Assembly (NCBI RefSeq): GCF_041415945.1
Contig: NZ_JBGCUS010000001.1
Span: forward strand, 3,224,001 to 3,288,000
Reading direction: 5' to 3'
DNA: 64,000 nucleotides
From: Ancylobacter sp. IITR112
Lineage (GTDB): Bacteria > Pseudomonadota > Alphaproteobacteria > Rhizobiales > Xanthobacteraceae
Under the pieces are notes generated by a model, which saw only the letters and a program-made list of their open reading frames with translations, did not search any database and had not been told where the DNA came from. Below are positions 17,186 through 26,670 of this stretch, in pieces; the first letter of the stretch is position 1, and every line of letters begins with the position of its first letter. The translations under genes were made by a program, and so were the position numbers.

Positions 17186-19245
17186 GCCCGCCATTCCCAC
17201 ACGATGAGGGTTCGGGCCGGCACGCCGAACGTGCCGCCGCCATCGAGGCTCGCCCCTTCGAGATCGTCGCCGGTGGCGAGGATCGCCTCCCAATGGCCGG
17301 ACTGCACCGGCGGGGCGACGAAATCGACATCGACATGCGAGGCGTTGAGCATGATCACCAGCGAGGGCTCCTCCGGCAGCACCGGCGCAAGACGCAGGGT
17401 GATGCATTTGGAGTGCGGATCGGACCAGTTCTCCTCGGTCATCCGCGTGCCGCCATTGTTGAACCAGGCGACATCGGGCTGGCCCATCTCATTGCGCGAG
17501 CCGGTGAGGAATTCCGGCCGCGAGAGGCAGGAATGGACCTTGCGCAGCTCGGCGAGGCGGGCGACGAACTCCGGCAGTTCCGGGTCGTCGTCGGACCAGT
17601 CGACCCAGCCGATCTGATTGTCCTGGCAATAGGCGTTGTTATTGCCGCCCTGCGAGTTGGAACGCTCGTCACCGGCGAGCAGCATCGGCACGCCCTGGCT
17701 GAGGAAGAGGGTCGCGATCAGGTTGCGCTTCTGCCGGCGGCGCAGCGCGTTGATCGCGGGGTCGTCGGTCTCGCCCTCGACGCCGCAGTTCCAGCTCTTG
17801 TTGTCGTCATGGCCGTCGCGATTATCCTCGCCATTGGCCTCATTGTGCTTGTCGTTATAGGTGACGAGGTCGTGCAGGGTGAAGCCGTCATGCGCGGTGA
17901 TGAAGTTGAGGCTCGACCACGGCCGGCGCCGCCCTTCCGAGAAAATGTCCTGCGAGGCGGCGAAGCGGGTGGCGAAGCTCGGCAGCAGCCCTTCCGAGCC
18001 GCACCAGAACTCGCGCACCTTGTCGCGATAATCGCCGTTCCACTCGGAGAAGCCGGGCGGGAACGCGCCGAGCTGGTAGCCGCCCGGGCCGACATCCCAC
18101 GGCTCGGCGATCAGCTTAAGCCCGCCCAGCGTCGGGTCCTGAAGGATGGCGTTGAAGAAGGCGTGGCCGGGATCGAACCCGTCCGGGCGGCGGCCGAGCG
18201 TGGTGGCGAGATCGAAGCGGAACCCGTCAATGCCGTAGATCGACGCCCACATGCGAAGCGAGTCCATCACCATTTGCAGCACGCGCGGATGGTCGGTGTT
18301 GACCGAGTTCCCGCAGCCGGTGAGGTCGTCATAATAGCGGCCATTGCCGGGCAGCAGCCGGTAATAGGAGGCGTTGTCGATGCCCTTGAAGGACAGCGTC
18401 GGCCCGAGATGATTGCCCTCGCAGGTGTGGTTGTAGACCACGTCGAGAATGATCTCGATGCCGGCCTGGTGCAGCCGGTCCACCGCCTCGCCAATGGCGT
18501 CGAGCCCGTCCTCGCCGAGATAGCGCGGCTCCGGGGCGAAGAAGTTCAGCGTGTTGTAGCCCCAGTAATTGGCGAGCCCCCGGTCGATGAGGTGCCGGTC
18601 CTGGGTGAAGGCGTGGACGGGGAGCAGTTCCAGCGCGGTGACGCCGAGCTTGGCGATATAGTCGATGAATTCCGGCTGGCCGAGCGCGGTGAAGGTGCCG
18701 CGAATGGATTCAGGGATCAGCGGGTGGCGCATGGTCAGCCCGCGCACATGCCCCTCATAGATCACCGTCTTGGCCCACGAGATGCGCGGATGCTGGGTCG
18801 CCGCCATCGGCGTGCCGGCGACGACGCGGGCCTTCGGCATGAAGGCGGCGCTGTCGCGCTCGTCCATGATCAGGTCGGCATCGTCGCCAGCGCCGATCGT
18901 GTAGCCATAGAGCGCGTCGTCCCATTCGATGTTGCCCACCAGCATCCGGGCATAGGGATCGAGCAGCAGCTTGTTCGGGTTGAAGCGATGGCCGGCCTCC
19001 GGCGCCCATGGGCCGTGCACGCGCCAGCCATAGACCTGCCCGCGCCCGACCCCTGGCAGATAGCAGTGCCAGACGCCATTGGTGCATTCATGCAGGTCGA
19101 TCCGCTCCAGTTCGGTCTCGCCATAGCGGTCGAACAGGCACAGCGTCACCCCGGAGGCATTGTCGGAGAAGAGCGCAAAATTGGTTCCTCTCCCGTCGAC
19201 CGTCACGCCGAGCGGAAAGGCAGAGCCGGGCAGTATCTTGCGCAT
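17182..19245 (-). CDS. glgX: GlgX, glycogen debranching enzyme
   Basis: This isoamylase-type GH13 enzyme hydrolyses alpha-1,6 branches of glycogen and releases maltodextrins that TreY and TreZ turn into trehalose. It has about 687 residues. The N-terminus PGSAFPLGVTVDGRGTNFAL is the conserved GlgX start region, which places the start at ATG 19245 rather than further upstream. Catalytic segments are DGFRFDLATTLGR (Asp), LIAEPWDVG (Glu) and FITAHDGFTLHDLV (Asp). No clear SD precedes the start. It leads the coupled glgX-treZ-treY set. Confidence 0.93.
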   Translation of the reverse strand: MRKILPGSAFPLGVTVDGRGTNFALFSDNASGVTLCLFDRYGETELERIDLHECTNGVWHCYLPGVGRGQVYGWRVHGPWAPEAGHRFNPNKLLLDPYARMLVGNIEWDDALYGYTIGAGDDADLIMDERDSAAFMPKARVVAGTPMAATQHPRISWAKTVIYEGHVRGLTMRHPLIPESIRGTFTALGQPEFIDYIAKLGVTALELLPVHAFTQDRHLIDRGLANYWGYNTLNFFAPEPRYLGEDGLDAIGEAVDRLHQAGIEIILDVVYNHTCEGNHLGPTLSFKGIDNASYYRLLPGNGRYYDDLTGCGNSVNTDHPRVLQMVMDSLRMWASIYGIDGFRFDLATTLGRRPDGFDPGHAFFNAILQDPTLGGLKLIAEPWDVGPGGYQLGAFPPGFSEWNGDYRDKVREFWCGSEGLLPSFATRFAASQDIFSEGRRRPWSSLNFITAHDGFTLHDLVTYNDKHNEANGEDNRDGHDDNKSWNCGVEGETDDPAINALRRRQKRNLIATLFLSQGVPMLLAGDERSNSQGGNNNAYCQDNQIGWVDWSDDDPELPEFVARLAELRKVHSCLSRPEFLTGSRNEMGQPDVAWFNNGGTRMTEENWSDPHSKCITLRLAPVLPEEPSLVIMLNASHVDVDFVAPPVQSGHWEAILATGDDLEGASLDGGGTFGVPARTLIVWEWRA

Positions 19246-19330
19246 GATGGGGTCACCAGAAGGAGGAAGAACGGCGCGTTGAAAAAAGGTCAGGCAACCC
19301 GGCCGAGGCGTGAGCCCCAGCCCCGAAGCG

Positions 19331-19591
19331 TCAGCCCCAGCCCCAATGATTGGCGCGCATGAGGCGCACCGTGCGCTCGCGGGCACGGCTGCAGTCCAGC
19401 GGCTGGCCGCTGCGCGCAGCGGCGGCGAGCGCGCCGAGCGTGGTCTTCACCACGGGATGGCCGGGGCAGGCACTGCGGTTGCCGACAAATTCATACGCCT
19501 CGCGCAGCGTGCGCAGGCGGCGGCCCTCCCGCGTGCGCAGCGGGCGGTCGAGATCGGCGTCCCAATAGCACTCGGACATGGAAGCTCTCAT
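19331..19591 (-). CDS. Small hypothetical protein upstream of glgX
   Basis: This short frame (86 residues from ATG 19591; an internal ATG at 19579 is also possible) lies 85 bp upstream of glgX on the same strand. The sequence is soluble and charged, with a CYWDADLDRPLRTREGRRLR segment, then a predicted helical Ala-rich region, and it ends NHWGWG. No known domain was recognised. The well-defined Trp and Cys positions argue for a real gene, but no SD is evident. Confidence 0.5.
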   Translation of the reverse strand: MRASMSECYWDADLDRPLRTREGRRLRTLREAYEFVGNRSACPGHPVVKTTLGALAAAARSGQPLDCSRARERTVRLMRANHWGWG

Positions 19592-19667
19592 GTGGCGGAT
19601 CGAGCATGAAACGCGCCGTCCTGATGAAAGTTCCGCCTGCCGCTGGTCGCCCCGGCACGCCGGCATG

Positions 19668-19693
19668 AAAAAAGGGCCGGCGTGAGCCGGCCC
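19668..19693 (-). terminator. Rho-independent terminator after the chemoreceptor gene
   Basis: On the minus strand, the 8-bp stem GGGCCGGC / GCCGGCCC with a 4-base loop is followed by six T residues. It lies 51 bp after the stop of the methyl-accepting protein gene and separates it from the small gene and glgX. Confidence 0.88.
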
Positions 19694-19744
19694 GCGAAGG
19701 GTGCAGGAATGGGAGGTTTCGCGGGTGCCCGGCCCGCCCGTCGC

Positions 19745-21220
19745 TCAGGCGGTGAGCACCTTCACTTCCTCGCGCAGCCGCCCGCCAAGGGCGGAGACCG
19801 CGTCGGAGACCTGCTCGATCTGGCCGGCCGTTCCGCGGATCTGGCCGGAGACACGCGAGACGCCATTAATGCTCTGCGTCACCGATTCATTGGTGACGGT
19901 CTGTTCCTCGACCGCGGCGGAGAGGCTGGCGAACACATCGCGCAGCGTGGACACACTCTGGGTGATCTCGCTCACCGCCCGCGCCGCGTCATTGCTGGCC
20001 TGCTGCACCGCGCCCACCTGGGTGGTGATCTCCTTGGTGGCATTGGCGGTCTGGAAGGCGAGTTCCTTCACCTCGGAGGCGACCACGGCGAAGCCCTTGC
20101 CGGCCTCGCCGACGCGGGCCGCCTCAATGGCGGCATTGAGCGCGAGGAGATTGGTCTGCGAGGCGATGCGCTCGATCATCGCGGAGATGTTGCCGATGCG
20201 CTCGATGCTCTCCACCAGGCCCCCGACCAGCCCGTCGGCCGAGGTGGCGCGTTCGGCCGCCTGCGCGGTCATGGTGGTGGCGGTATGGATCTGCTTGCTG
20301 ACCTCGCCGAAGGACACCGACATCTCGACCGCCGCCGCGGCGACGGAGGCGGACATGTCCTCGCTCTGGCGGGTCAGCTCGTCGAGCTCCGCGCTCGCCG
20401 CCTCCATCGCCGTCGAGGACTGGTTCATGTCCTCGATCACCGAGGTCACGCTGGCGGCGACCTTCACCGTATCCGTCACCAGCGCCCAGGTCAGCATCGG
20501 CCCGTCATAGCGACCTTCCGGAGTCATCAGTGCCGAGACGCTGAGATTAAGGGTTTCCGGGCCGACCTTGATGCGCGCCGTGTGTGGCAGGCGCGAGGCG
20601 TCCGCCAGCATGTGGCGCTGCATTTCCGGCTTCTTGTGGAACACGTCGATGGAGGAGCCGATCAGTTCCGACGCCTTGATCGGCAGATGCTGTTCGATGC
20701 GCTTGAGCGTGTCGAGGCTGGTGCGGTTGGCGTAGTCGATGATGAAGCCGTCAAGCGAGCAGGTCATCACATTGATCGGCATCTGGTCGACCATCTGCAT
20801 CAGCCGCCGGGTCTTGGCCTCGGCGATCTGCGCCGCCGTCTCCACGCTCCACATCACCTGGAGATGGACGCACGCGCCGCGCGGATTGCGCAGCGGCGTA
20901 AGCGCGAAGCGCAGCACCTCGCCGCCGATCCGGACATCGGTCTGGAACGGCTGGAGATTCCCGCGCGCCGAGCGGGCGTCGCCCGAACCGAGGGTGAGCG
21001 TGAACAGGGCGAGCGAGGCGCCGACGAGTTCCTCGGGCGCCTTGGGCAGCGCCGGCCGGATCGTCGCGTAGAGCGCCCGCGAGCGCGCATTGGCGTAGTC
21101 GATCGCCCCGGTCTCGGGGTCGCACATCAGGATCGCGGCCGGAAGGTCGTCCAGCAAGGCGGGGTCGAAGGCGCGCGCCGTGGAACGACGCTTGAGGGAA
21201 TAGAGCGAGGCAGGGCTCAT
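19745..21220 (-). CDS. Cytoplasmic methyl-accepting chemotaxis protein with two PAS-like domains
   Basis: This soluble chemoreceptor has 491 residues and no membrane segment. Residues from about 20-130 and 150-250 form two PAS-like modules, each with an IDYAN-type motif ([20 protein letters not shown]). The C-terminal signalling domain carries the hairpin tip [20 protein letters not shown] and long heptad helices. ATG 21220 is preferred because GGAG lies 6 bases upstream, and ATG 21241 lacks one. It lies 56 bp downstream of a histidine kinase gene on the same strand. It probably senses an intracellular signal such as redox state or a cofactor, which is inferred from the PAS domains. Confidence 0.88.
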   Translation of the reverse strand: MSPASLYSLKRRSTARAFDPALLDDLPAAILMCDPETGAIDYANARSRALYATIRPALPKAPEELVGASLALFTLTLGSGDARSARGNLQPFQTDVRIGGEVLRFALTPLRNPRGACVHLQVMWSVETAAQIAEAKTRRLMQMVDQMPINVMTCSLDGFIIDYANRTSLDTLKRIEQHLPIKASELIGSSIDVFHKKPEMQRHMLADASRLPHTARIKVGPETLNLSVSALMTPEGRYDGPMLTWALVTDTVKVAASVTSVIEDMNQSSTAMEAASAELDELTRQSEDMSASVAAAAVEMSVSFGEVSKQIHTATTMTAQAAERATSADGLVGGLVESIERIGNISAMIERIASQTNLLALNAAIEAARVGEAGKGFAVVASEVKELAFQTANATKEITTQVGAVQQASNDAARAVSEITQSVSTLRDVFASLSAAVEEQTVTNESVTQSINGVSRVSGQIRGTAGQIEQVSDAVSALGGRLREEVKVLTA

Positions 21221-21276
21221 GCCGATCTCCGGTCGGGACATTAGGCCGGTCCGGCACCATCGGACGGCGCTTCTTG

Positions 21277-23457
21277 CTAGCCGCCGGAGCTTGCCTCAGG
21301 CTCGCTCGGAGCCTCGGACCGGGCGCCCTCGGCCGGGGCTTCCGGCGGCACTTCCGGCAGGGTGATGGTGAACAGCGCCCCTTCCCCCGCATTGGCGACG
21401 CTGAGCGTGCCGCCATATTCGCGAATGATGCCGAAGCTGACGGAAAGGCCGAGGCCGGTGCCCTGCCCCGACGGCTTGGCGGTGAAGAAGGGCTGGAAGA
21501 TCTTGCCGATGACGCCAGCGGGAATGCCGCCGCCATTGTCGCTCACGGTGACGATAACCCAGCGCTGCCCCTCCGCCTCGCGCCGTCCGGTGACGATGGC
21601 GATGCGTCCGCCAAGGTCCGGCTCCTCCTGCCGCCGCGCGCGGATGGCGTCGCGCGCATTGAGCACGAGATTGATCAGCACCTGTTCAAGCTGCTCCTGC
21701 CGGCAGGGCACCCGCGCCGCGCCGGCACCGGCGGTAAAGCTGAGCTCGATCCCGTCGAGCCGGATTTCGGTGCCGAGCACCTGCAGCGTGCCTTCGACCG
21801 CCGTCTCCGCGGTGGAAGGGTCGATGGTGAGCGCGTCCTTGCGGCCGAAAATCCGCATATGGTCGATGATCGCCTTCATGCGCTCGACCTGCCGCACGAT
21901 GCGGGCGAGCTTTTCGCCGGTGTGCTCGGCCGGCAGGCCGTTGCGCAGGCCCATGATGGCATTGCTCGCCGCCAGCCGGATGACGCCGAGCGGCTGGTTG
22001 ATCTCATGGGCAAGACCCGTGACCAGTTCACCCAAAGCGGCCATTTTCGACATCTGGTAGAGCTTGTTCTCCTCCATCCGCTTGGCGGTTTCGTCCAGCG
22101 CGAACACCACGGCCGGCGCGGTGGCCGCACTGCCGCGCCCCTCGCCGCTGGGACGCAGGCGGGTCAGCACCAGCCCCACCTCGAAGGTCTCGCCCTCGCC
22201 GGAGAAATGCTCCATGGCGACGGAGGAGTCGGTGTCGTCCTGCAGCCGGGCGAGGAAATCGGGCGCTTCCACCCGCTCGGCGATCAGCCGGGGCAGCAGC
22301 TCGTCGGTCGGTTCGCCGATGCGCATCGCCCGGCCGTTCTCGACATGAAGGACATGAATGCCCGGCACCCGGCTGATCGCCTGCAGCACCTGCGCCTCGC
22401 GCTGCTGGGCGTCGGCCTTCAGTTCACGCTCGCGATAGGCACGCTCCAGCCGCGAATGGCGCACGGCGAACAAGGCCAGCGCCGCGAGGGTGAAGCCGAG
22501 CCCGCCGCCAATGCCCCAGATCGCCGTGTGGAAATCGTGCGACTCGTCGAGGATCGCACTGCGGTCGGCCGCCACCACCACCAGAAAGGGATAGCGCTCC
22601 GAATGCATGGAATAGCCGATCCGGTGCACATCGTCCCAGGCGATGCCCTCATAGGGACCGTCCATGTGGTCGGCCAGGATGGCGAGGCCGGGAAGCAGCG
22701 TGGCCGCGTCCATCCCATCCATCTGCCGTGCCGCCGGCACGCTCGCCCGCACCACCCCGTCAAAGCCGATCAGGGCGATCAGCCCCTCCCCCTCGGGCAG
22801 CAGCTTCTCGTAGAACTCGATGAAATCGGAAATCTGGTAGGAGGCGGCGATGATGCCGCGCAGTTTGCCGTCCGGTGCGCGGATGGCGCGGGTGAACTGG
22901 ATCGACCATTTCCCGCTGATCCGCCCCTTCACCGGCCTGCTGACGAAGATGTCGCGCTCGGTGGGGTCGTCGTTCAGATGCACGCGAATATGTTCGCGGT
23001 CGGCCAGCGACACGCTATTGCCCGGTGGCAGGAGATTGCTCGCCACCACGTCGCCTTTCGGGTCGACATAGGTGATCTGGATCACCGAGGCCGGCAGCCG
23101 CGCGGTCAGCAGGCGGTGGTAGATTTCGTCCGGCGAGGTGGCATCGGGCAGATCGGAAAAACCGTCGAGAAAGGACTCGATCGATTCCACCGTGCGGTCG
23201 AGATGCGAGGTCAGCGCCAGTGCCAGCTTGCGCGAGGCGGCCACCGCCACCTCGTCCTCATGCTGCTCGTGCAGCTTGATGGTCAGGAACGCCACCGAGC
23301 CCGGCACCAGCAGCGCCAGCAGCAGCAGCAAGAGGAACAGCAGCCGCGTGGACGCCCCCTTCCATAACGGCGCGGCGGCGGGTTTGGGCGCCGGATCGGC
23401 GGAAGCCTCGGGCGGCGGCGCCATCGGTGCCGCCTGCGTTGTGGAATCTGACGTCAT
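21277..23457 (-). CDS. Membrane sensor histidine kinase with periplasmic Cache-type domain and PAS
   Basis: This kinase has 726 residues. An acidic, Pro/Ala-rich cytoplasmic leader is followed by membrane segment 1 (about 38-60), a periplasmic double-Cache-like domain (65-310, with the [12 protein letters not shown] and [12 protein letters not shown] motifs), membrane segment 2 (312-333) and a PAS-like region. The HisKA motif [10 protein letters not shown] carries phospho-acceptor H484. The ATPase domain has the N box NLVLNARDA (N600), DNGGGIP and GTGLGLS. The layout resembles DctB/FixL-type kinases. No response regulator is adjacent; the chemoreceptor gene follows on the same strand. A small-molecule ligand such as an organic acid is inferred from the Cache domain. 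Confidence 0.9.
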   Translation of the reverse strand: MTSDSTTQAAPMAPPPEASADPAPKPAAAPLWKGASTRLLFLLLLLLALLVPGSVAFLTIKLHEQHEDEVAVAASRKLALALTSHLDRTVESIESFLDGFSDLPDATSPDEIYHRLLTARLPASVIQITYVDPKGDVVASNLLPPGNSVSLADREHIRVHLNDDPTERDIFVSRPVKGRISGKWSIQFTRAIRAPDGKLRGIIAASYQISDFIEFYEKLLPEGEGLIALIGFDGVVRASVPAARQMDGMDAATLLPGLAILADHMDGPYEGIAWDDVHRIGYSMHSERYPFLVVVAADRSAILDESHDFHTAIWGIGGGLGFTLAALALFAVRHSRLERAYRERELKADAQQREAQVLQAISRVPGIHVLHVENGRAMRIGEPTDELLPRLIAERVEAPDFLARLQDDTDSSVAMEHFSGEGETFEVGLVLTRLRPSGEGRGSAATAPAVVFALDETAKRMEENKLYQMSKMAALGELVTGLAHEINQPLGVIRLAASNAIMGLRNGLPAEHTGEKLARIVRQVERMKAIIDHMRIFGRKDALTIDPSTAETAVEGTLQVLGTEIRLDGIELSFTAGAGAARVPCRQEQLEQVLINLVLNARDAIRARRQEEPDLGGRIAIVTGRREAEGQRWVIVTVSDNGGGIPAGVIGKIFQPFFTAKPSGQGTGLGLSVSFGIIREYGGTLSVANAGEGALFTITLPEVPPEAPAEGARSEAPSEPEASSGG

Positions 23458-23852
23458 CGCCGCCGTATCGAAAAGGGCATGATCGCCGCCGCCTCATTCC
23501 GGGCCGATGTCCGTGAGGGCAGGCACGCGGCACCTCGACGCTCATGGCCGTTCATTATGTCGTAGTCTCGCTGATCCATGGATGCAATCAAGCGCAGGAA
23601 TTGCCGCCCGCCGCTACCGCTGCGGGCGTAGAGGACTGCAGACCCTCACGAATTCGCTCCGCGCCAGCGGATTTCCCGGCGAGACGGCAGCTTTCCAGCG
23701 CAATTCGGTCCAAAATGGAGCGATCTTCGCCCTTTCGCCGCCGAAATGGCAGTAATTGGACAGGCTTGGTGCCGGGGCGCATGCAATCCTGAGGGTACCC
23801 GCTGCGGGCGCGCGGACGCGGCTTCCGAGCACTGTTTCCATTGGAGCGAATG
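23458..23852. other. 395-bp divergent intergenic region
   Basis: This region separates the two histidine kinase units and must hold promoters in both directions. I see two near-identical copies of the motif TACC(C)GCTGCGGGCG (around 23617-23630 and 23797-23811) and a palindrome ATCCATGGAT near 23575. No convincing gene, tRNA or terminator was found. Short frames here have no ribosome site and no family resemblance. Confidence 0.5.
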
Positions 23853-24344
23853 ATGGTGATCAGATTGGTCGGCGCACTGCTACTGGCGCTGGTGGCCTGG
23901 ACGGCGCCGGACTCCGCGCGCGCGCAGGATCTGACGCTGCGCTGGCTCGGCAGCGACGGCAAGGTGGCGCTGGAGAAGACGTTAAACCTGGCCCAGCTCG
24001 ACGCGCTCCCCCAGGTGACCATCGACACCGGGACGCCGTGGACCCAGAACGTGCAGCGTTTCACCGGCCCGTCGCTCGGCGTGCTGGCCGCTCTGGGCGG
24101 GCGGCCGGTGCGCGAGGCCAAGGTCATGGCGCTGAACGACTATGTCGCTCCCATCCCCGCCGAGGACTGGAAGGAGCATGGCGCCATCCTGACCACGCGG
24201 ATCGACGGCCAGACCATGCGGATACGCGAGAAAGGTCCGTTCTGGGTCATGTACCCCATCGATTCCGACCCGGTCCTGCGCCAGCAATATTACCAGTCGC
24301 GCATGGTCTGGCAGGTGAAATCCATTGATTTCATCGCGCAATAG
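23853..24344 (+). CDS. Periplasmic sulfite-oxidase-fold (molybdopterin-binding-like) protein without cysteine
   Basis: This small exported protein has 163 residues, with a signal peptide (residues 1-25, ending SARAQ). The mature part has the motifs FTGPSLGVLAALGG, ALNDYVAPIPAEDW and KGPFWVMYPID, which match the small family of oxidoreductase molybdopterin-binding-domain proteins. There is no cysteine, so the usual molybdenum ligand is absent and catalysis is unlikely. ATG 23853 has GGAG 6 bases upstream. Its end overlaps the following kinase gene by 20 bp, which suggests it is a sensory partner of that kinase. This role is inferred from gene coupling. Confidence 0.75.
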   Translation: MVIRLVGALLLALVAWTAPDSARAQDLTLRWLGSDGKVALEKTLNLAQLDALPQVTIDTGTPWTQNVQRFTGPSLGVLAALGGRPVREAKVMALNDYVAPIPAEDWKEHGAILTTRIDGQTMRIREKGPFWVMYPIDSDPVLRQQYYQSRMVWQVKSIDFIAQ

Positions 24345-26115
24345 AGGAACTCTCGGCTTTCTCAAGCTGGGCCTCGTCGCCGCCTCGGTCGCGCTCTTTC
24401 TCGCGACCGCGCTGGTTTATGTCTCGCAGACTCGCCAGTACGCCTTTCTCACCGCGACGATCCGCTCCTCCGGCTGGGTGGCCTATCAGGCGCAACTGGA
24501 ATTCGTGAAGACGCAGGCCGAATTCGCCAAGCTCGCCATCGTGCCGAGCGCTCTGGGTATGGACAAGCTGATGCTGCGGCTGGAACTCCTGCGCTCGCGC
24601 CTGCCGCTCCTCTACGATTCCGACGAGGGGCGTGTGCTCAGCGATATCGTCGACACGCGCGGGCCGACGCAGATCTTCGAAGCCCGGCTCGACCACATCA
24701 TCGAGGCGGTGGAAAAGCTCGACCCCGAAGACGGCGGGACCGCCCGAGTCCTGAAGAAGCTGAGCGACGAGCTGGAGCCGCTGGGCGAAGCGCTGCAGAC
24801 CATCCTGATGCAGTCGGTGGCCTATAATCAGGAAGTCTTCCAGCGCGAACGGGCGCTGGCGCAGCGGCCGGGGGCGCTGCCGCTGACCATGCTGTTCGTC
24901 AGCGGCGCCTGCCTTGCCGCCGTGCTGATCCTGCAGTCCCGCCGCGACCGGCTCCGGCTCAACGAGGTGCGGGAGGCGCAGGCGGGGATGGCGGCGATGG
25001 AGGAGAATCTGCGCGCCGTCATTCAGGCGGTGCCGGCCTGCGTGGTGGTGATCGACCCCGACACCGACCATGTCAATTTCTGCAACCCGTCCGCCGCCGC
25101 CCTCGTCTCGCAATCCCTCGACGATCCCGCCTGGCCGCGCTTCGTCAAGGCGGTGCGCGAGGCGGCCGGGGAACCCAGCACCCGCCGCTGGGGCGCGCTG
25201 AGCATGGGCTATGCCCGTGCTCCGGGCGATATCATTTCGCTGCGCGGGCAGGTCGGCACCGTGCTGTGGGAGCGGCGCCAGCAGCAGCTCATCGTGCTCG
25301 TCGACACCTCGCAGGTGCGCAATGCGGAACTGCAGGTCATGCAGGCGGCCAAGCTGGCGACGCTGGGCGAGATGGCGACCGCCATCGCCCATGAGCTGAA
25401 CCAGCCTCTGGCGGTGATCAAGATGGCGGTGACCAATGCCCGCCGCCTTCTCGACCCGCTGCCCGGGGGCGAGCCGGTGGTCGCCAAGCTGGAGCGCATT
25501 TCCGCCCAGGTCGACCGCGCCAAGCGCATCACCGATCAGGTCCGGCGCTATGGCCGCATGCCGACCGAGCAGCTTCTGCCCTTCTCGCTGCGCCACGCCG
25601 TGGAACTCGCCGCCGGCTTTGTCGCCGAGCAGTTCCGCGCCGCCAATGTAAGGCTCTCCGTCGAGGCGGACGTTCCGGCCGAACTGCTGGTCTATGGCGA
25701 GCAGACCATGTTCGAGCAGGTCATCGTCAATATACTGGTCAACGCCCGCGACGCCTTCGAGGAGCGCGAGGAGCGCGAGTCGGCGCCGGCCCGCGCGGCG
25801 AGGGAGGATGGCGGTCCCGGCCCCGAACCCGGCCATCGCGCCGTTCAGGTGTCGATCGGGCTGGAAAAGGATCATGCGGTGGTCTCGGTGCAGGATAATG
25901 CGGGCGGCGTGCCTGCCGACATGCTGGAACGCCTGTTCGAGCCCTTCGCCACCAACAAGTCGACCGAAAAGGGGACCGGCCTCGGCCTGTCGCTCGCCCG
26001 CAGCGTGGTCCGCGACATGAACGGCAGCATCGTGGCCGAGAATGTGGGCGCCGGCGCGCGCTTCACCATCACCGTGCCGGCCTCGCTCTCCAAGACCGCG
26101 CGGGATGCGGCATGA
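24325..26115 (+). CDS. Membrane sensor histidine kinase coupled to the SUOX-fold protein
   Basis: This kinase has 596 residues starting at TTG 24325, inside the previous gene. Membrane segments lie at about 12-34 and 186-204. Between them is a mostly helical periplasmic domain of about 150 residues. A PAS-like domain (about 228-330) precedes the HisKA motif AIAHELNQPLAV with H356. The ATPase domain shows NILVNARDAF, DNAGGVP and GTGLGLSLA. It overlaps the downstream receiver gene by 4 bp (ATGA), making a sensor-partner, kinase and receiver operon. Confidence 0.9.
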   Translation: MISSRNRGTLGFLKLGLVAASVALFLATALVYVSQTRQYAFLTATIRSSGWVAYQAQLEFVKTQAEFAKLAIVPSALGMDKLMLRLELLRSRLPLLYDSDEGRVLSDIVDTRGPTQIFEARLDHIIEAVEKLDPEDGGTARVLKKLSDELEPLGEALQTILMQSVAYNQEVFQRERALAQRPGALPLTMLFVSGACLAAVLILQSRRDRLRLNEVREAQAGMAAMEENLRAVIQAVPACVVVIDPDTDHVNFCNPSAAALVSQSLDDPAWPRFVKAVREAAGEPSTRRWGALSMGYARAPGDIISLRGQVGTVLWERRQQQLIVLVDTSQVRNAELQVMQAAKLATLGEMATAIAHELNQPLAVIKMAVTNARRLLDPLPGGEPVVAKLERISAQVDRAKRITDQVRRYGRMPTEQLLPFSLRHAVELAAGFVAEQFRAANVRLSVEADVPAELLVYGEQTMFEQVIVNILVNARDAFEEREERESAPARAAREDGGPGPEPGHRAVQVSIGLEKDHAVVSVQDNAGGVPADMLERLFEPFATNKSTEKGTGLGLSLARSVVRDMNGSIVAENVGAGARFTITVPASLSKTARDAA

Positions 26116-26525
26116 ACCCGGCGCGCACCCTGCTGATCTGCGATGACGAGGAAGAGCTGGCGCATGAGCTCGGCGAGTTTTTCGCCTCGCTCGGCTGGTG
26201 CGTCGAGCTGTCGGTCACGGCGGAGGACGCCATCGCGCATCTGCGCTGCGGATTGGCGCCGCAGGTGCTGATCACCGATCTGCGCATCGGCGCCATTGAC
26301 GGGCGGCAGGTCGTGGCCGAGGCGCGCGCCCTGCCGGCGGCGATCCGCCCGGCGCTGGTCATCATCATCACCGGCCATGTCATGCACAATGTGACGGCGG
26401 CCGACTTCGACAGCGACTTCCTTTACGTCAAGCCCATCGACCCGAACGACCTGCTGGACGATATCAACAGTTTCCTCGCCCGTCGGGCGGTGCTCCCGTC
26501 GCAGGGACAGCATCCGCCGGATTAA
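26112..26525 (+). CDS. Single-domain response regulator
   Basis: This receiver-only protein has 137 residues. The acidic pocket is D11-D12, the phospho-acceptor is D56 (ITDLRIG), the switch threonine is T87 (IIITGH) and the conserved lysine is K107 (YVKPID). It is coupled to the upstream kinase by ATGA overlap, so it is the likely phosphotransfer partner. No output domain is present. The signal may pass through a phosphorelay or to the next regulator. Confidence 0.88.
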   Translation: MNPARTLLICDDEEELAHELGEFFASLGWCVELSVTAEDAIAHLRCGLAPQVLITDLRIGAIDGRQVVAEARALPAAIRPALVIIITGHVMHNVTAADFDSDFLYVKPIDPNDLLDDINSFLARRAVLPSQGQHPPD

Positions 26526-26670
26526 GGCGTTTAGATACCGGACTTGTTTACCTGAGTACCTGCACGGGGATTTGTCATTTCCCAAAGACGGGCCGGCATC
26601 GCTATCTTATGGGTTGCGGTGGTGGCTGGGCGTGACATTCTTTCGCCTTGATCCGACTTGTGGCGGTGTG

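Noticed and set aside
15593..17617. Plus-strand frame opposite treZ and the end of glgX
   Set aside because: Arg/His-rich shadow of trehalose genes.
23458..23852. tRNA or small RNA gene in the long intergenic region
   Set aside because: No cloverleaf, T-loop sequence or terminator-like stem was found.
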